Source: an uncultured Lachnospiraceae bacterium
GTDB lineage: Bacteria > Bacillota > Clostridia > Lachnospirales > Lachnospiraceae
NCBI GenBank assembly: GCA_905235435.1
Contig: CAJOLD010000015.1
Coordinates: forward strand, 1-46,024
Direction: 5' to 3'
Length of the DNA stretch: 46,024 nucleotides
A program made the position numbers and the translations under genes. The notes beneath the pieces were generated by a model. It had not been told where the DNA came from. It saw only the letters and a program-made list of their open reading frames with translations, and made no database searches. The first letter of the stretch is position 1. Each line of letters opens with the position of its first letter. Below, piece by piece: positions 24,856 through 34,100 of the stretch.

Positions 24856-26444
24856 GATCTCGCTGCCTTTACAAACTCCCTGAAAAGGGGATGCGCCCTG
24901 TCGGGCCTTGACTTGAACTCGGGGTGGAACTGCACGCCCACATGGAACCTGTTCGACCGGTCCTCAACGGCCTCGACGAGCATCCCGTCCGGGGATGTCC
25001 CGCTGACCGAAAGACCCGCCTCCTCCAGAACGGAGCGGTAGTCGTTGTTGAATTCAAAGCGGTGTCTGTGCCTCTCAGAGATCTCTTCCTCCCCGTAGGC
25101 TCTCTCCATGGCCGACCCGGGAGCAATTTTGCACGGGTAGGCACCGAGGCGCATCGTGCCGCCCTTGCGGTCGATCCCGGCCTGCTCCTCCATGAGGTCG
25201 ATGACGCAGTGTCTGCCGTTCTCGGCAAACTCGCGGCTGTTGGCGTCCTCGAAGCCCGGAAGGCTCCGCGCGTACTCGATGACGCTGATCTGCATGCCCA
25301 GGCAGATGCCGAGGTAGGGGATATCGTTCTCCCTCGCGTACCTGCAGGCGAGGACCATGCCCTCAATGCCGCGGATTCCGAAGCCGCCCGGCACAAGGAT
25401 GCCGTCCGCCTCCCCGAGCCTTGCGGCGATATTCTCTTCGGTGAGGGTCTCGGAGTCGACCCAGAGCACCTCCACCTCGGTATCGTTCTCATATCCGCCG
25501 TGGTAGAGGGCTTCGCGCACGGAGAGGTAAGAATCGTGGAGTCCCACGTACTTTCCGACGATCGCGATCTTTGTGTGCCCGCTCAGGCTGTGGATGCGGC
25601 TGACCATGTCCTCCCACTGCGCAAGGCCGGTCATCTCGCCCTCAAGACCCAGCTCACGGCACGCCACGGTGTCCAGTCCGTTTTTGTGCAGCATCAGCGG
25701 CGCCTCGTACAGGCAGTCCATCGTATCGTTCTCGATGACGCAGTCCTTCTTCACGTTGCAGAAAAGCGCGATCTTGTCCTTGATGCCCTGGTCAAGAGGC
25801 CTGTCGACGCGGGTCACGATGATATCGGGATGGATTCCCAGCGCCTGCAGTTCCTTGACGGAGTGCTGCGTCGGCTTTGACTTGTGCTCGTTCGAACCGC
25901 TCAGATACGGGACCAGGGTCACATGGATGAACAGGCAGTTCTCCTTCCCCTGCTCGAGCGAGATCTGGCGGATGGCTTCGATAAAGGGCTGGCCCTCGAT
26001 ATCGCCGATCGTGCCGCCGATCTCCGTGATCAGAACATCCGCCCCGGTGCTCTGCGCGCCGGCGTAGATAAAGTTCTTGATCTCGTCCGTGATGTGGGGG
26101 ATGACCTGGACGGTCTGTCCGAGGTACTCGCCCTTCCTCTCGCGGTTTAAGACGTTCCAGTAGACCTTGCCGCTGGTCAGGTTGGAGAAGCGGGTCAGGT
26201 TCTCATCGATAAATCTCTCGTAATGCCCCAGGTCCAGGTCGGTCTCGGCGCCGTCGTCGGTCACGAAGACCTCGCCGTGCTGGAAGGGGCTCATGGTCCC
26301 CGGGTCGACGTTCATGTAGGGATCAAGCTTCTGCGAAGCCACGCGCAGTCCCCGCATCTTTAAAAGCCTGCCGAGAGACGCGGCGGTAATTCCTTTTCCG
26401 AGGCCGGATACAACGCCTCCGGTCACAAAGACATATTTAGCCAT
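24852..26444 (-). CDS. pyrG: CTP synthase
   Basis: A 530-residue enzyme that aminates UTP to CTP with glutamine. The synthetase domain begins [20 protein letters not shown] with its P-loop, and the C-terminal class I amidotransferase domain has Cys381 in GICLGMQ and His507/Glu509 in QFHPEF. Length and motifs are complete. It starts 22 bases after dapL. In some Firmicutes pyrG is controlled by reiterative transcription at a 5' C-run; nothing like that can operate here, because the gene lies within an operon without a visible own promoter. Confidence 0.97.
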   Translation of the reverse strand: MAKYVFVTGGVVSGLGKGITAASLGRLLKMRGLRVASQKLDPYMNVDPGTMSPFQHGEVFVTDDGAETDLDLGHYERFIDENLTRFSNLTSGKVYWNVLNRERKGEYLGQTVQVIPHITDEIKNFIYAGAQSTGADVLITEIGGTIGDIEGQPFIEAIRQISLEQGKENCLFIHVTLVPYLSGSNEHKSKPTQHSVKELQALGIHPDIIVTRVDRPLDQGIKDKIALFCNVKKDCVIENDTMDCLYEAPLMLHKNGLDTVACRELGLEGEMTGLAQWEDMVSRIHSLSGHTKIAIVGKYVGLHDSYLSVREALYHGGYENDTEVEVLWVDSETLTEENIAARLGEADGILVPGGFGIRGIEGMVLACRYARENDIPYLGICLGMQISVIEYARSLPGFEDANSREFAENGRHCVIDLMEEQAGIDRKGGTMRLGAYPCKIAPGSAMERAYGEEEISERHRHRFEFNNDYRSVLEEAGLSVSGTSPDGMLVEAVEDRSNRFHVGVQFHPEFKSRPDRAHPLFREFVKAARS

Positions 26445-26465
26445 GGTATTCCTCCATATTGCGGA

Positions 26466-27686
26466 TCACAGACGGACCTTCGCGATGCGCTCCATTGCCC
26501 TGACCGAATTCTCCGGGGTGCCGAAGGCCGTCAAACGGAAATAACCTTCGCCGCAGGGGCCGAAGCCGCTGCCGGGCGTACCGACGATATTTGCCTTCTC
26601 CAGCAGCCTGTCAAAGAACTCCCAGGAGCTCATGCCGCCCGGCGTGCGCAGCCATACATAGGGCGAGTTCACGCCGCCGTAGACTTCGTAGCCGGCGCTT
26701 TTAAGGCCGTCGAGAAGGATCTTCGCGTTCGCGCGGTAGCCTTCGATCTGTTCTTTCAGCTGGGCCTTCCCCTCCGGGGAATAGACTGCTTCGCCGGCGC
26801 GCTGCACGATATAGGGCGCCCCGTTGAAGGACGAACCCTGGAATCTCGACCAGACTGCATTCAGGGATACGCCGCCGCGGACAAGCGCTTTCGGGATGAC
26901 CGCGAAGCCCAGGCGAAGACCGGTAAAGCCCGCGTTCTTCGAGAAGCTGCGCAGTTCGATCGCACAGGTCCCGGCCCCCTCGCACTCATAGATCGAGTGC
27001 GGCACATCGTCCTCCTGGATGTAGGCCTCGTAGGCGGCGTCATAGAGGATGACGGCGCCGGTCCGGTTCGCGTGATCGACAAAGCGCTGCAGGGCATCCT
27101 TCTTCATCGCGACGCCGGTCGGGTTGTTCGGCGAGCAGATGTAGATCAGGTCCGCCTCCTCCTTCGGGGGCTCCGGGGAGAATCCGTTCTCCGCGGTGCA
27201 GGGCATGTAGACGACGCGGTCCCAGCGCTGTGCCTCATTGTTGTAGGAGCCGCATCTCCCGGCAAAAGCGTTCGAGTCCACGTAGACGGGATAGACCGGG
27301 TCGCTGACCGCGATCCTCGCGTCCTTCCCGAAGATCTCCTGGATATGGGCGGAGTCACTCTTTGCGCCGTCGGACACAAAGATCTCGTCCGGGCTGATGT
27401 CGCAGCCCTTTGCCCTGTAGTCATTCTCCGCGATCACCTCGCGCAGGAAAGGATAGCCGCCGTCCGGGGCGTACCCGCGGAAGGTCTCCGCCTTCCCCAT
27501 CTCATCCACCGCGCTGTGCAGCGCGCTGATGATGGCGGGGGCCAGCGGTTTTGTCACATCCCCTATGCCGAGACGGATGATGTCGGCATCAGGGTTCGCC
27601 TTCCTGTATGCCTCCACCTTCTGGGCCACTGTCGAGAACAGGTAATTTCCGGGCAGTTTTGCGTAGTTTTCATTGATCGGTGCCAT
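26466..27686 (-). CDS. dapL: LL-diaminopimelate aminotransferase
   Basis: A 406-residue fold-type I PLP aminotransferase that converts tetrahydrodipicolinate and glutamate directly to LL-diaminopimelate, for lysine and peptidoglycan. N-terminal NENYAKLPGNYLFSTVAQKV and the DGAKSD motif mark the DapL family, and the PLP lysine is Lys250 in SFSKNAGFTGLRLGF. Glutamate is the amino donor, which fits the nearby glutamate synthase genes. The gene lies 33 bases after the ANTAR gene with a good AACGGAGGG binding site and no terminator, so it is probably in the same transcription unit. Confidence 0.95.
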   Translation of the reverse strand: MAPINENYAKLPGNYLFSTVAQKVEAYRKANPDADIIRLGIGDVTKPLAPAIISALHSAVDEMGKAETFRGYAPDGGYPFLREVIAENDYRAKGCDISPDEIFVSDGAKSDSAHIQEIFGKDARIAVSDPVYPVYVDSNAFAGRCGSYNNEAQRWDRVVYMPCTAENGFSPEPPKEEADLIYICSPNNPTGVAMKKDALQRFVDHANRTGAVILYDAAYEAYIQEDDVPHSIYECEGAGTCAIELRSFSKNAGFTGLRLGFAVIPKALVRGGVSLNAVWSRFQGSSFNGAPYIVQRAGEAVYSPEGKAQLKEQIEGYRANAKILLDGLKSAGYEVYGGVNSPYVWLRTPGGMSSWEFFDRLLEKANIVGTPGSGFGPCGEGYFRLTAFGTPENSVRAMERIAKVRL

Positions 27687-27719
27687 TGCTTTCCCTCCGT
27701 TTGTTTTACTCCGTTAGTC

Positions 27720-28316
27720 TTATTTTCCCTCCGGGCCGTAGATCCGCAGAATGGACTCGGCCGCTTCCTTTTTGCTCAGGCAAAGATCCATCGCCTTTTT
27801 CTGGATGTATCGGTGGGCGTCCTCCTCCGTCATCCTGCAGGCGCTGATCAGCGCCCACTTGGCCCGGTTCACAAGCCTGATCTCCTCCATTTTATCCTCG
27901 AGGGTCATCGTCTTCTTTCCGACGGTCCTCATTCGTTCCCTCACGCTGCACATCCCGTTCAGGATCTGTGCCATGGACAGCGCGTCCAGCGGTTTTTTCG
28001 CCACCAGGACGCCGCGCGGTGTCATCTGGCTGCAGATCCCGTCATACACATCGCTCCGCACGAGCAGCAGGGCGACCCGTTCACTTTCCGCGCAGACGTC
28101 GGCGGCGAATTTCCTCCCGAAATCATCGGGAAGCGGCGCGTTGACGATGACAAGGTCGTAATCCCTGTCGGAAAGCCTGCGCCTCGCCGCGGCGACGGTC
28201 CCGGCGACCGTGACCGGCTCGAACCTGTCCCCCGGGAAGAAGGACACGAGCGTGTTATTCCCTTTTTGCGCCGCCGATACCAGCAGCACGCTGTACGTAC
28301 GAATGTCCGGTGTCAT
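27720..28316 (-). CDS. ANTAR domain RNA-binding regulator with degenerate receiver
   Basis: A 198-residue regulator. Residues 1-125 have the fold pattern of a response-regulator receiver, but the phospho-acceptor position is Asn59 (VIVNAPLPDDFG) and the usual N-terminal acidic pair is replaced (VLLVSAA), so it probably is not phosphorylated. A helical linker leads to an ANTAR domain (about 140-195: EEIRLVNRAKWALI and the MTEEDAHRYIQKKAM block). ANTAR proteins bind paired RNA hairpins and prevent transcription termination. The gene overlaps glnA by four bases (ATGA). Regulators of this type next to glutamine synthetase genes are common in Clostridia; here the leaders of gltB and glnN are plausible targets. 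Confidence 0.9.
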   Translation of the reverse strand: MTPDIRTYSVLLVSAAQKGNNTLVSFFPGDRFEPVTVAGTVAAARRRLSDRDYDLVIVNAPLPDDFGRKFAADVCAESERVALLLVRSDVYDGICSQMTPRGVLVAKKPLDALSMAQILNGMCSVRERMRTVGKKTMTLEDKMEEIRLVNRAKWALISACRMTEEDAHRYIQKKAMDLCLSKKEAAESILRIYGPEGK

Positions 28317-29551
28317 AAAAGCTCCCTGCCGCCGCCTTCCGCTGCATCAAGATAAGCATTCAGCATCTTCTCCGGTACACATTCCCTGATAAATCCGCTC
28401 TCCTTCGCGATCCGTGCCGCTTCCTCCAGGGATCCCGGAAGCTTTTCGCTGCCTGCGGCGCCTGCCGCGCCGGTGCGGTAGAGATTGACGCAGGTCTCCG
28501 CGGGAAGGGGCAGATCCTCTTCGATCCCCTCCATGGCCGCCCGGATCATCAGACCGTAGGCGAGATAGGGATTGGCCAGCGGATCGGGCGAGCGGAGCTC
28601 GCCGCGCTTAAATTTCCCGGACGCCGCGGGAACGCGGATGAGGACGGAACGGTTCTCCCTGCCCCAGGTGACGGTTCCCGGCGCCATCAGACCGCCGAGC
28701 CTTTTGTAGGATTCCGGTGTCCTGTTGAGGAAGATCGTCATCTCCCGGACCCGCCTCAGGATCCCGGCGATGGCCGGATCGAGAAGGGATTCGCCGCCGG
28801 GGCCGCTCACGGAGAAATTGATGTGCATCCCGTTCCCGGGCTTTCCCTCCAGAGGCTTCGGCGAAAAGTCCGCGCGCACGCCGTTCCTGCTCGCGATGGC
28901 GCTCACAACGTCCCGGAAGGTCATCGCGTCGTCCGCGGATTTGACGGGCTCGCAATACCGGAAGTCGATCTCGTTCTGCCCGGGGCCTTCCTCATGGTGG
29001 GAGCTCTCCGGACGGATTCCCATGTCCTCCAGCGTCATGCAGATCTCCCTTCGGATGTTCTCTCCCCTGTCGAACGGGCCGATGTCCATATATCCGGCGC
29101 TGTCGTAGGGGACCTCCCCGGGTCCGTCCTCTTCCTCGGAGCTGAAGAGGTAGAACTCCTGCTCGGTCCCGAACCGGAAGGTAAGTCCCTTCGCCGCGGC
29201 ATCCTTCACTGCCTCCGAAAGGAAGCGGCGGCTGTCACACTCAAAGGGCGTGCCGTCCGGCCAGGTAATGTCCGAAAACATACGGACGACCCTTCCGTGC
29301 TCCGGTCTCCAGGGGAGGATCGCGAGCGTGTCAGGGTCGGGGTGAAGGAAGATATCGGATCTGTCAAAATCTTCGAAGCCGGGGATAGCCCAGGCGTCGG
29401 CGGCAATGCCGTCGCGGAAGGCCCGCTCCAGCTCGGTGGACATAATGGAGATATTCTTTGGCGTGCCGAAAACGTCGGACATGGCCAGTCTTATGAACTT
29501 GACGTCCTCCTCTTCAACGAACTGCTTCACTTCCTGCGCTGAATAATTCAT
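28313..29551 (-). CDS. glnA: type I glutamine synthetase, short form
   Basis: A 412-residue glutamine synthetase family protein, somewhat shorter than the usual 440-470. It makes glutamine from glutamate, ammonia and ATP. Visible are DVFGTPKN in the N-terminal domain, the metal-site region FGTEQEFYLF, HHEEGPGQNEIDFRY, the GNGMHINFS loop with the conserved His, SYKRLGG, GRENRSVLIRVP and RSPDPLANPYLA. Several positions differ from the canonical enzyme (for example PKPLEGKPGNG), and the C-terminal region is reduced, so a gamma-glutamyl ligase-like role is not excluded. It is the second, distinct glutamine synthetase in the window besides type III. It has its own promoter and an RBS (GGAGGAG) next to a stable hairpin. 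Confidence 0.9.
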   Translation of the reverse strand: MNYSAQEVKQFVEEEDVKFIRLAMSDVFGTPKNISIMSTELERAFRDGIAADAWAIPGFEDFDRSDIFLHPDPDTLAILPWRPEHGRVVRMFSDITWPDGTPFECDSRRFLSEAVKDAAAKGLTFRFGTEQEFYLFSSEEEDGPGEVPYDSAGYMDIGPFDRGENIRREICMTLEDMGIRPESSHHEEGPGQNEIDFRYCEPVKSADDAMTFRDVVSAIASRNGVRADFSPKPLEGKPGNGMHINFSVSGPGGESLLDPAIAGILRRVREMTIFLNRTPESYKRLGGLMAPGTVTWGRENRSVLIRVPAASGKFKRGELRSPDPLANPYLAYGLMIRAAMEGIEEDLPLPAETCVNLYRTGAAGAAGSEKLPGSLEEAARIAKESGFIRECVPEKMLNAYLDAAEGGGRELL

Positions 29552-29564
29552 GTCTCCTCCATAA

Positions 29565-29589
29565 GACAGGGGAGGCGCCCTCCCCTGTC
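29565..29589. promoter_or_regulatory. perfect hairpin beside the glnA ribosome binding site
   Basis: GACAGGGGAG and CTCCCCTGTC form a perfect ten-base-pair inverted repeat around a five-base centre (11 pairs if the next G-C closes). In the glnA mRNA it ends about five bases before GGAGGAG. There is no T tract, so it is not an intrinsic terminator. Its 3' arm (CTCCCC) could alternatively pair with the ribosome binding site. Confidence 0.6.
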
Positions 29590-29616
29590 AGAAACAATAA
29601 ATAACAAACTTTTATC

Positions 29617-29645
29617 ATTATGCATTACAGATAGTATTAAGTCAA
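29617..29645 (-). promoter_or_regulatory. predicted glnA promoter
   Basis: On the minus strand TTGACT (29640-29645) and CATAAT (29617-29622) are 17 bases apart. The -35 box overlaps the gltD stop codon. It would let glnA, the ANTAR gene and perhaps the downstream genes be expressed apart from gltBD. Confidence 0.65.
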
Positions 29646-31105
29646 CTGTTTCGATAACCCATCAGATATTCATCCACTTCAGCCGCGCACTCCCTGCCCT
29701 CGGCCAGTGCCCAGACCACCAGGCTCTGCCCTCTGTGCATATCTCCTGCCGCAAAGACGCCCGGCACGTTCGTTGCGTACCTGCCCGCCTGCGTCGCGAC
29801 GGCGCCGCGGGGCGTCATCTCCAGGCCGAAGCTCTTCGGGACCAGCTGCTCCGCCCCGGTAAAGCCGGCCGCGATCAGCAGCAGGTCGCATTTGAGCGTC
29901 TTTTCCGTTCCTTCGATATTGACGGGTCTTCCGCCCTCAAAGCCGACCTCGCAGGTCTCGATCTCCGAGATCCTGCCGTCTTTCGCGGTGACCTTCTTCA
30001 CCGTGGTCTTAAAGACCCTCGGGTCGCTGCCGAACAGCTCCGCGGCCTCCTGATGGCCGTAATCCGTCCGCAGCGTCTTCGGCCACTCGGGCCACGGGTT
30101 ATCGGGCCTTCTCTCCACCGGAGGCTTCGGCATCATCTCAAGCGCCGTCACGGACCTGCAGCCCATGCGGATGACGGTGCCGATGCAGTCGTTGCCGGTG
30201 TCGCCGCCGCCGACGATGACCACGTCCCTGTTCCGGGCGTCCATCGTCTCCGGGATATCCTCGATGCCGAGCACGTTCCTCGTAGCGGCCTTCAGAAAGT
30301 CGACGGCGAAAAAGATTCCTTCCGTCCCTTCCATGCCTTCGGCGCCGAGCGCCCTTGGCTGCTTTGCGCCGCAGCACAGGACGATGGCGTCGTATTCCTT
30401 CTTAAGACGCGGCAGCCGGAGCTTTTCGCCCACATTGACGCCGGTCTTGAAAACGATCCCTTCCTGCTCCATCAGCTTCTGCCTTCTGGCGATCACGCTC
30501 TTGTCGAGCTTCATATTCGGGATGCCGTACATGAGGAGGCCGCCGATCCGGTCCTCTCTCTCGTAGACCGTGACCGAGTGGCCGCGCCTGCGCAGCGATT
30601 CCGCGGCGGACAGCCCGGAGGGGCCGCTGCCGATCACGGCCACCTTGCGGCCGCTCTCCGCGGCGGGCGGATTCCCCGGCACCCAGCCGTTCTCATAGCC
30701 CTTCTCGATGAGATAGAGCTCGTTGTCCCTGACCGTAACAGGGTCGTCATACTGCCCGCAGATGCACGCCTTCTCGCAGAGGGCGGGGCATACACGGCCC
30801 GTAAACTCCGGGAAGCTGTTGGTCTTTAAAAGCCTTGCCAGCGCGTGCCTGTCCTCTCCCCTGTATACCGCGTCATTCCACTCGGGGATCAGGTTGTGAA
30901 GAGGACAGCCGACGACCATGCCGCTCAGCTTCATCGCCGACTGGCAGAACGGAACGCCGCAGTTCATGCAGCGCGCGCCCTGCTCCCGCCGGACCTCCTC
31001 CGGCTCCTGGACGTGGAACTCTTTGTAGCCGGTGATCCTCTCTCTTACGGGGACTTCCCTGTTCTCAGTTCTTTCATATTCAAGAAAACCTGTCTGTTTG
31101 CCCAT
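29642..31105 (-). CDS. gltD: glutamate synthase small subunit
   Basis: A 487-residue FAD/iron-sulfur subunit that feeds electrons from NAD(P)H to GltB. The N-terminal domain has the two cysteine clusters CMNCGVPFC (46-54, with Cys67) and CPALCEKACIC (106-116), followed by the FAD-binding GSGPSG (159-164) and the NAD(P)H site GGGDTGND. The closing GDMHRGQSLVVWA block is also typical. Length is normal. It starts 15 bases after gltB in the same direction, so the two subunits are made from one transcript. Confidence 0.97.
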   Translation of the reverse strand: MGKQTGFLEYERTENREVPVRERITGYKEFHVQEPEEVRREQGARCMNCGVPFCQSAMKLSGMVVGCPLHNLIPEWNDAVYRGEDRHALARLLKTNSFPEFTGRVCPALCEKACICGQYDDPVTVRDNELYLIEKGYENGWVPGNPPAAESGRKVAVIGSGPSGLSAAESLRRRGHSVTVYEREDRIGGLLMYGIPNMKLDKSVIARRQKLMEQEGIVFKTGVNVGEKLRLPRLKKEYDAIVLCCGAKQPRALGAEGMEGTEGIFFAVDFLKAATRNVLGIEDIPETMDARNRDVVIVGGGDTGNDCIGTVIRMGCRSVTALEMMPKPPVERRPDNPWPEWPKTLRTDYGHQEAAELFGSDPRVFKTTVKKVTAKDGRISEIETCEVGFEGGRPVNIEGTEKTLKCDLLLIAAGFTGAEQLVPKSFGLEMTPRGAVATQAGRYATNVPGVFAAGDMHRGQSLVVWALAEGRECAAEVDEYLMGYRNS

Positions 31106-31120
31106 ACTCTCACCTGCCGA

Positions 31121-34100
31121 TCACTTATTTGCCGCGGCTCTGATCATTTTTTTGTATTCTCTCGAAATGACCTTCTTGAAGCAGAGACGCTCCTTCTCGA
31201 AATTCTTCAGTATCTGCGCACCGAGCTCGGAATCCGTCGCCTTCACATAATCGGTGAGGATGCCCTTAAGCTCGTCGATATCCTCCTTTGCCGTCACATC
31301 CTCAAGCTCGACCATGTCCTTGTTGACTCTTCTGTAAAGGCTGTGGTCCCTGTCGAGGACATAGGCGATGCCGCCGCTCATACCGGCAGCGAAGTTCTTG
31401 CCCGTGTTTCCGAGGATCACCGCGCGCCCGCCGGTCATATACTCCAGACCGTGGTCTCCGCAGCCCTCGGCGACGGCCGTCGCTCCGGAATTCCGGACGC
31501 AGAAGCGCTCACCCGCGGTTCCGCAGATGTAGGCCTTGCCGGAGGTCGCTCCGTAGAGGGCGACGTTTCCGACGACAATGTTTTCGGAGGCTTCAAAGCC
31601 CCTTTCCTTCGGCGGCTTTACGGCCAGCGTGCCGCCGGAAAGTCCCTTGCCGAAGCCGTCGTTCGCGTCCCCGGTCAGGGAGATGGTCAGTCCGTGCGGG
31701 ATGAAGGCGCCGAAGGACTGTCCGCCGCCTCCGCTGCACAGGATGTGGAACCTGTCCTCGGGAAGATCCGCGCACCCGCTCCCGTATTTTCTCACGATCT
31801 CAGATCCAAGGATGGTGCCGAAGGTCCTGTCGACGGAGCTGACCGCAAGTTCGATCGAAGAGGTCTTCTCCTTCTTTTCGGAGACCTTTTCAAACCACGG
31901 GAGGAGTTTTTTCTCATCCAGCGTCTTTTCAAGCTCAAAATCATAGCTGTGCGCCGGGTCGAAGCGGCACTCGTCCGCGTGAGCAAAGGCCGGATCCAGA
32001 AGCCCGTCGAAGGAGATCTTCGCTCCCTCCGGATCCTCGCTCTTTCTCAGGCAGTCCGTGCGGCCGATCATCTCGTCGACGGTCCTGAAGCCCAGCTGTG
32101 CCATGATCTCGCGAAGCTGCATCGCGATATAGGTCATAAAGTTGATCACGTGCTCCGGCTTCCCGGCGAACCGCGCCCTCAGCTTCTCGTTCTGGGTGGC
32201 GATGCCGACCGGGCAGGTATCCTTCGAACAGGCCCTCATCATCATACATCCGACGCAGACAAGAGGCGCTGTGGCAAAACCGTACTCCTCGGCTCCGAGC
32301 AGGGCGGCAATGGCCACGTCCCTGCCGGTCATCAGCTTTCCGTCGGTCTCGATCCGTACCCGCGAACGCAGCCCGTTGGCGACCAGCGACTGATGGGTCT
32401 CGGCGACGCCCAGCTCCCACGGAAGCCCGGCGAAATGGACCGAGCTGTACGGAGCCGCGCCGGTGCCTCCGTCAAATCCGGAGATGAGCACCACCTGCGC
32501 CCCGGCCTTCGCCACACCGGAAGCGATCGTGCCGACGCCGGCCTCCGAGACGAGCTTGACGGAGATTCTGGCGTCCCTGTTCGCGCACTTGAGATCGTGG
32601 ATCAGCTGCGCAAGGTCCTCGATCGAGTAGATATCATGGTGCGGGGGCGGCGAGATGAGCTGTACGCCCGGGGTCGAGCACCTGGTCTTCGCGATCCAGC
32701 TATAGACCTTGTTGCCCGGAAGGTTGCCGCCTTCGCCGGGCTTCGCGCCCTGCGCCATCTTGATCTGTATCTCTTTCGCGCTCAGCAGGTAGGGTTCCGT
32801 GACGCCGAAGCGGCCGGAGGCCACCTGCTTGACCGCGCTGTTCTTCTCTGTTCCGAAGCGTTCCGTCGACTCGCCGCCCTCACCGGTGTTGGAGCGGCCG
32901 CCCAGCCGGTTCATCGCGATCGCGAGCGTCTCATGGGCCTCCTGCGAGAGGGAGCCGTAGCTCATCGCGCCGGTCTGGAAGCGCTTTACGATCTCCTCCA
33001 CGGGCTCGACCTCGCTGATATCCACGGGATCCCCCGCGGGCACGAATTCGAGGAGGCCGCGCAGCGTGTGCGGATGCGCCTGATCGTCCACCAGGTCCGT
33101 GTACTGACGGAACTTATCGTAGTTTCCTTCCCTGACGGCCTGCTGCAGGAGCACGATGGCCTCCGGGCTGTAGAGGTGATCCTCCTTGCCCGCCCCGCTG
33201 CGGAGCCTGTGGAAACCGGTGCTGTCGAGGACCGGATCCACCGGCAGACCCATCGGGTCGAAGGCCCGGTCATGCCTGCCCGCGATGCCTTCCTCCAGCT
33301 CCTTCATGCCGACGCCGCCCGCTCTGCAGACAACGCCCGCGAAATAATTGTCCATCACTTCCTTCGAGAGGCCGACGGCCTCGAAGATCCTCGCGGACTG
33401 ATAGGACTGGATCGTCGAGATGCCCATCTTTGCGGCGATCTTTACGACGCCGGCAAGCAGGGCCTGGTCGTAGTCGTGTACGGCCGTGTGCGGATCCTTG
33501 TCAAGAAGGCCTAAGGTGACAGCCTCCTCGATGCACTCATGGGCAAGGTACGGATACACCGCGCGGGCACCGAAGCCGAGCACGCAGGCCGTCTGATGCA
33601 CGTCGCGCACCTCGCCGGTCTCGAGGATGAGCGATACCGCCGTCCGCTTCCTGGTATCCACCAGGTGCTGCTCCACGGCGGAGACCGCCAGCAGCGCCGG
33701 GATGGGCACGTGGTTCTCGTCGACGCCCCGGTCGGAGAGGATGATGATGTTGGCGCCGGCGGCCACTGCCTGGTCCACCCTCAGGTAGAGCTGGGAAACG
33801 GCTCCTGCCAGCGATGTGTGTTTATAATAGAGGAGACTCACGGTCTCGGTCCGAAAGCCCTTGTTCCGCATCGACTTGATCTTCAAAAGATCGGTGCCGG
33901 TGAGGATGGGATTGTTCACCTCGAGCATCGTGCAGTTGCTGCTCTTCTCGCAGAGAAGGTCTCCGTCGGAGCCGAGGTAGACGGTCGTATCCGTCACGAT
34001 CTTCTCCCGGAGGGAGTCGATGGGCGGGTTCGTGACCTGGGCGAACTGCTGGTGGAAGAACCGGTACAGCAGGGGATGCGTGTCGGACAGCGGCGCCAGC

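Noticed and set aside
23733..26465. PyrR attenuator or C-run reiterative control before pyrG or carA
   Set aside because: The gaps are only 21 and 34 bases (and pyrG/carA overlap), without a hairpin-plus-T-run or 5' C-run.
30845..33514. Open frame of 889 codons on the plus strand opposite gltB and gltD
   Set aside because: It lies entirely antisense to two certain genes, has no domain I recognise and low-complexity basic/His-rich composition expected from the complement of GC-rich codons.
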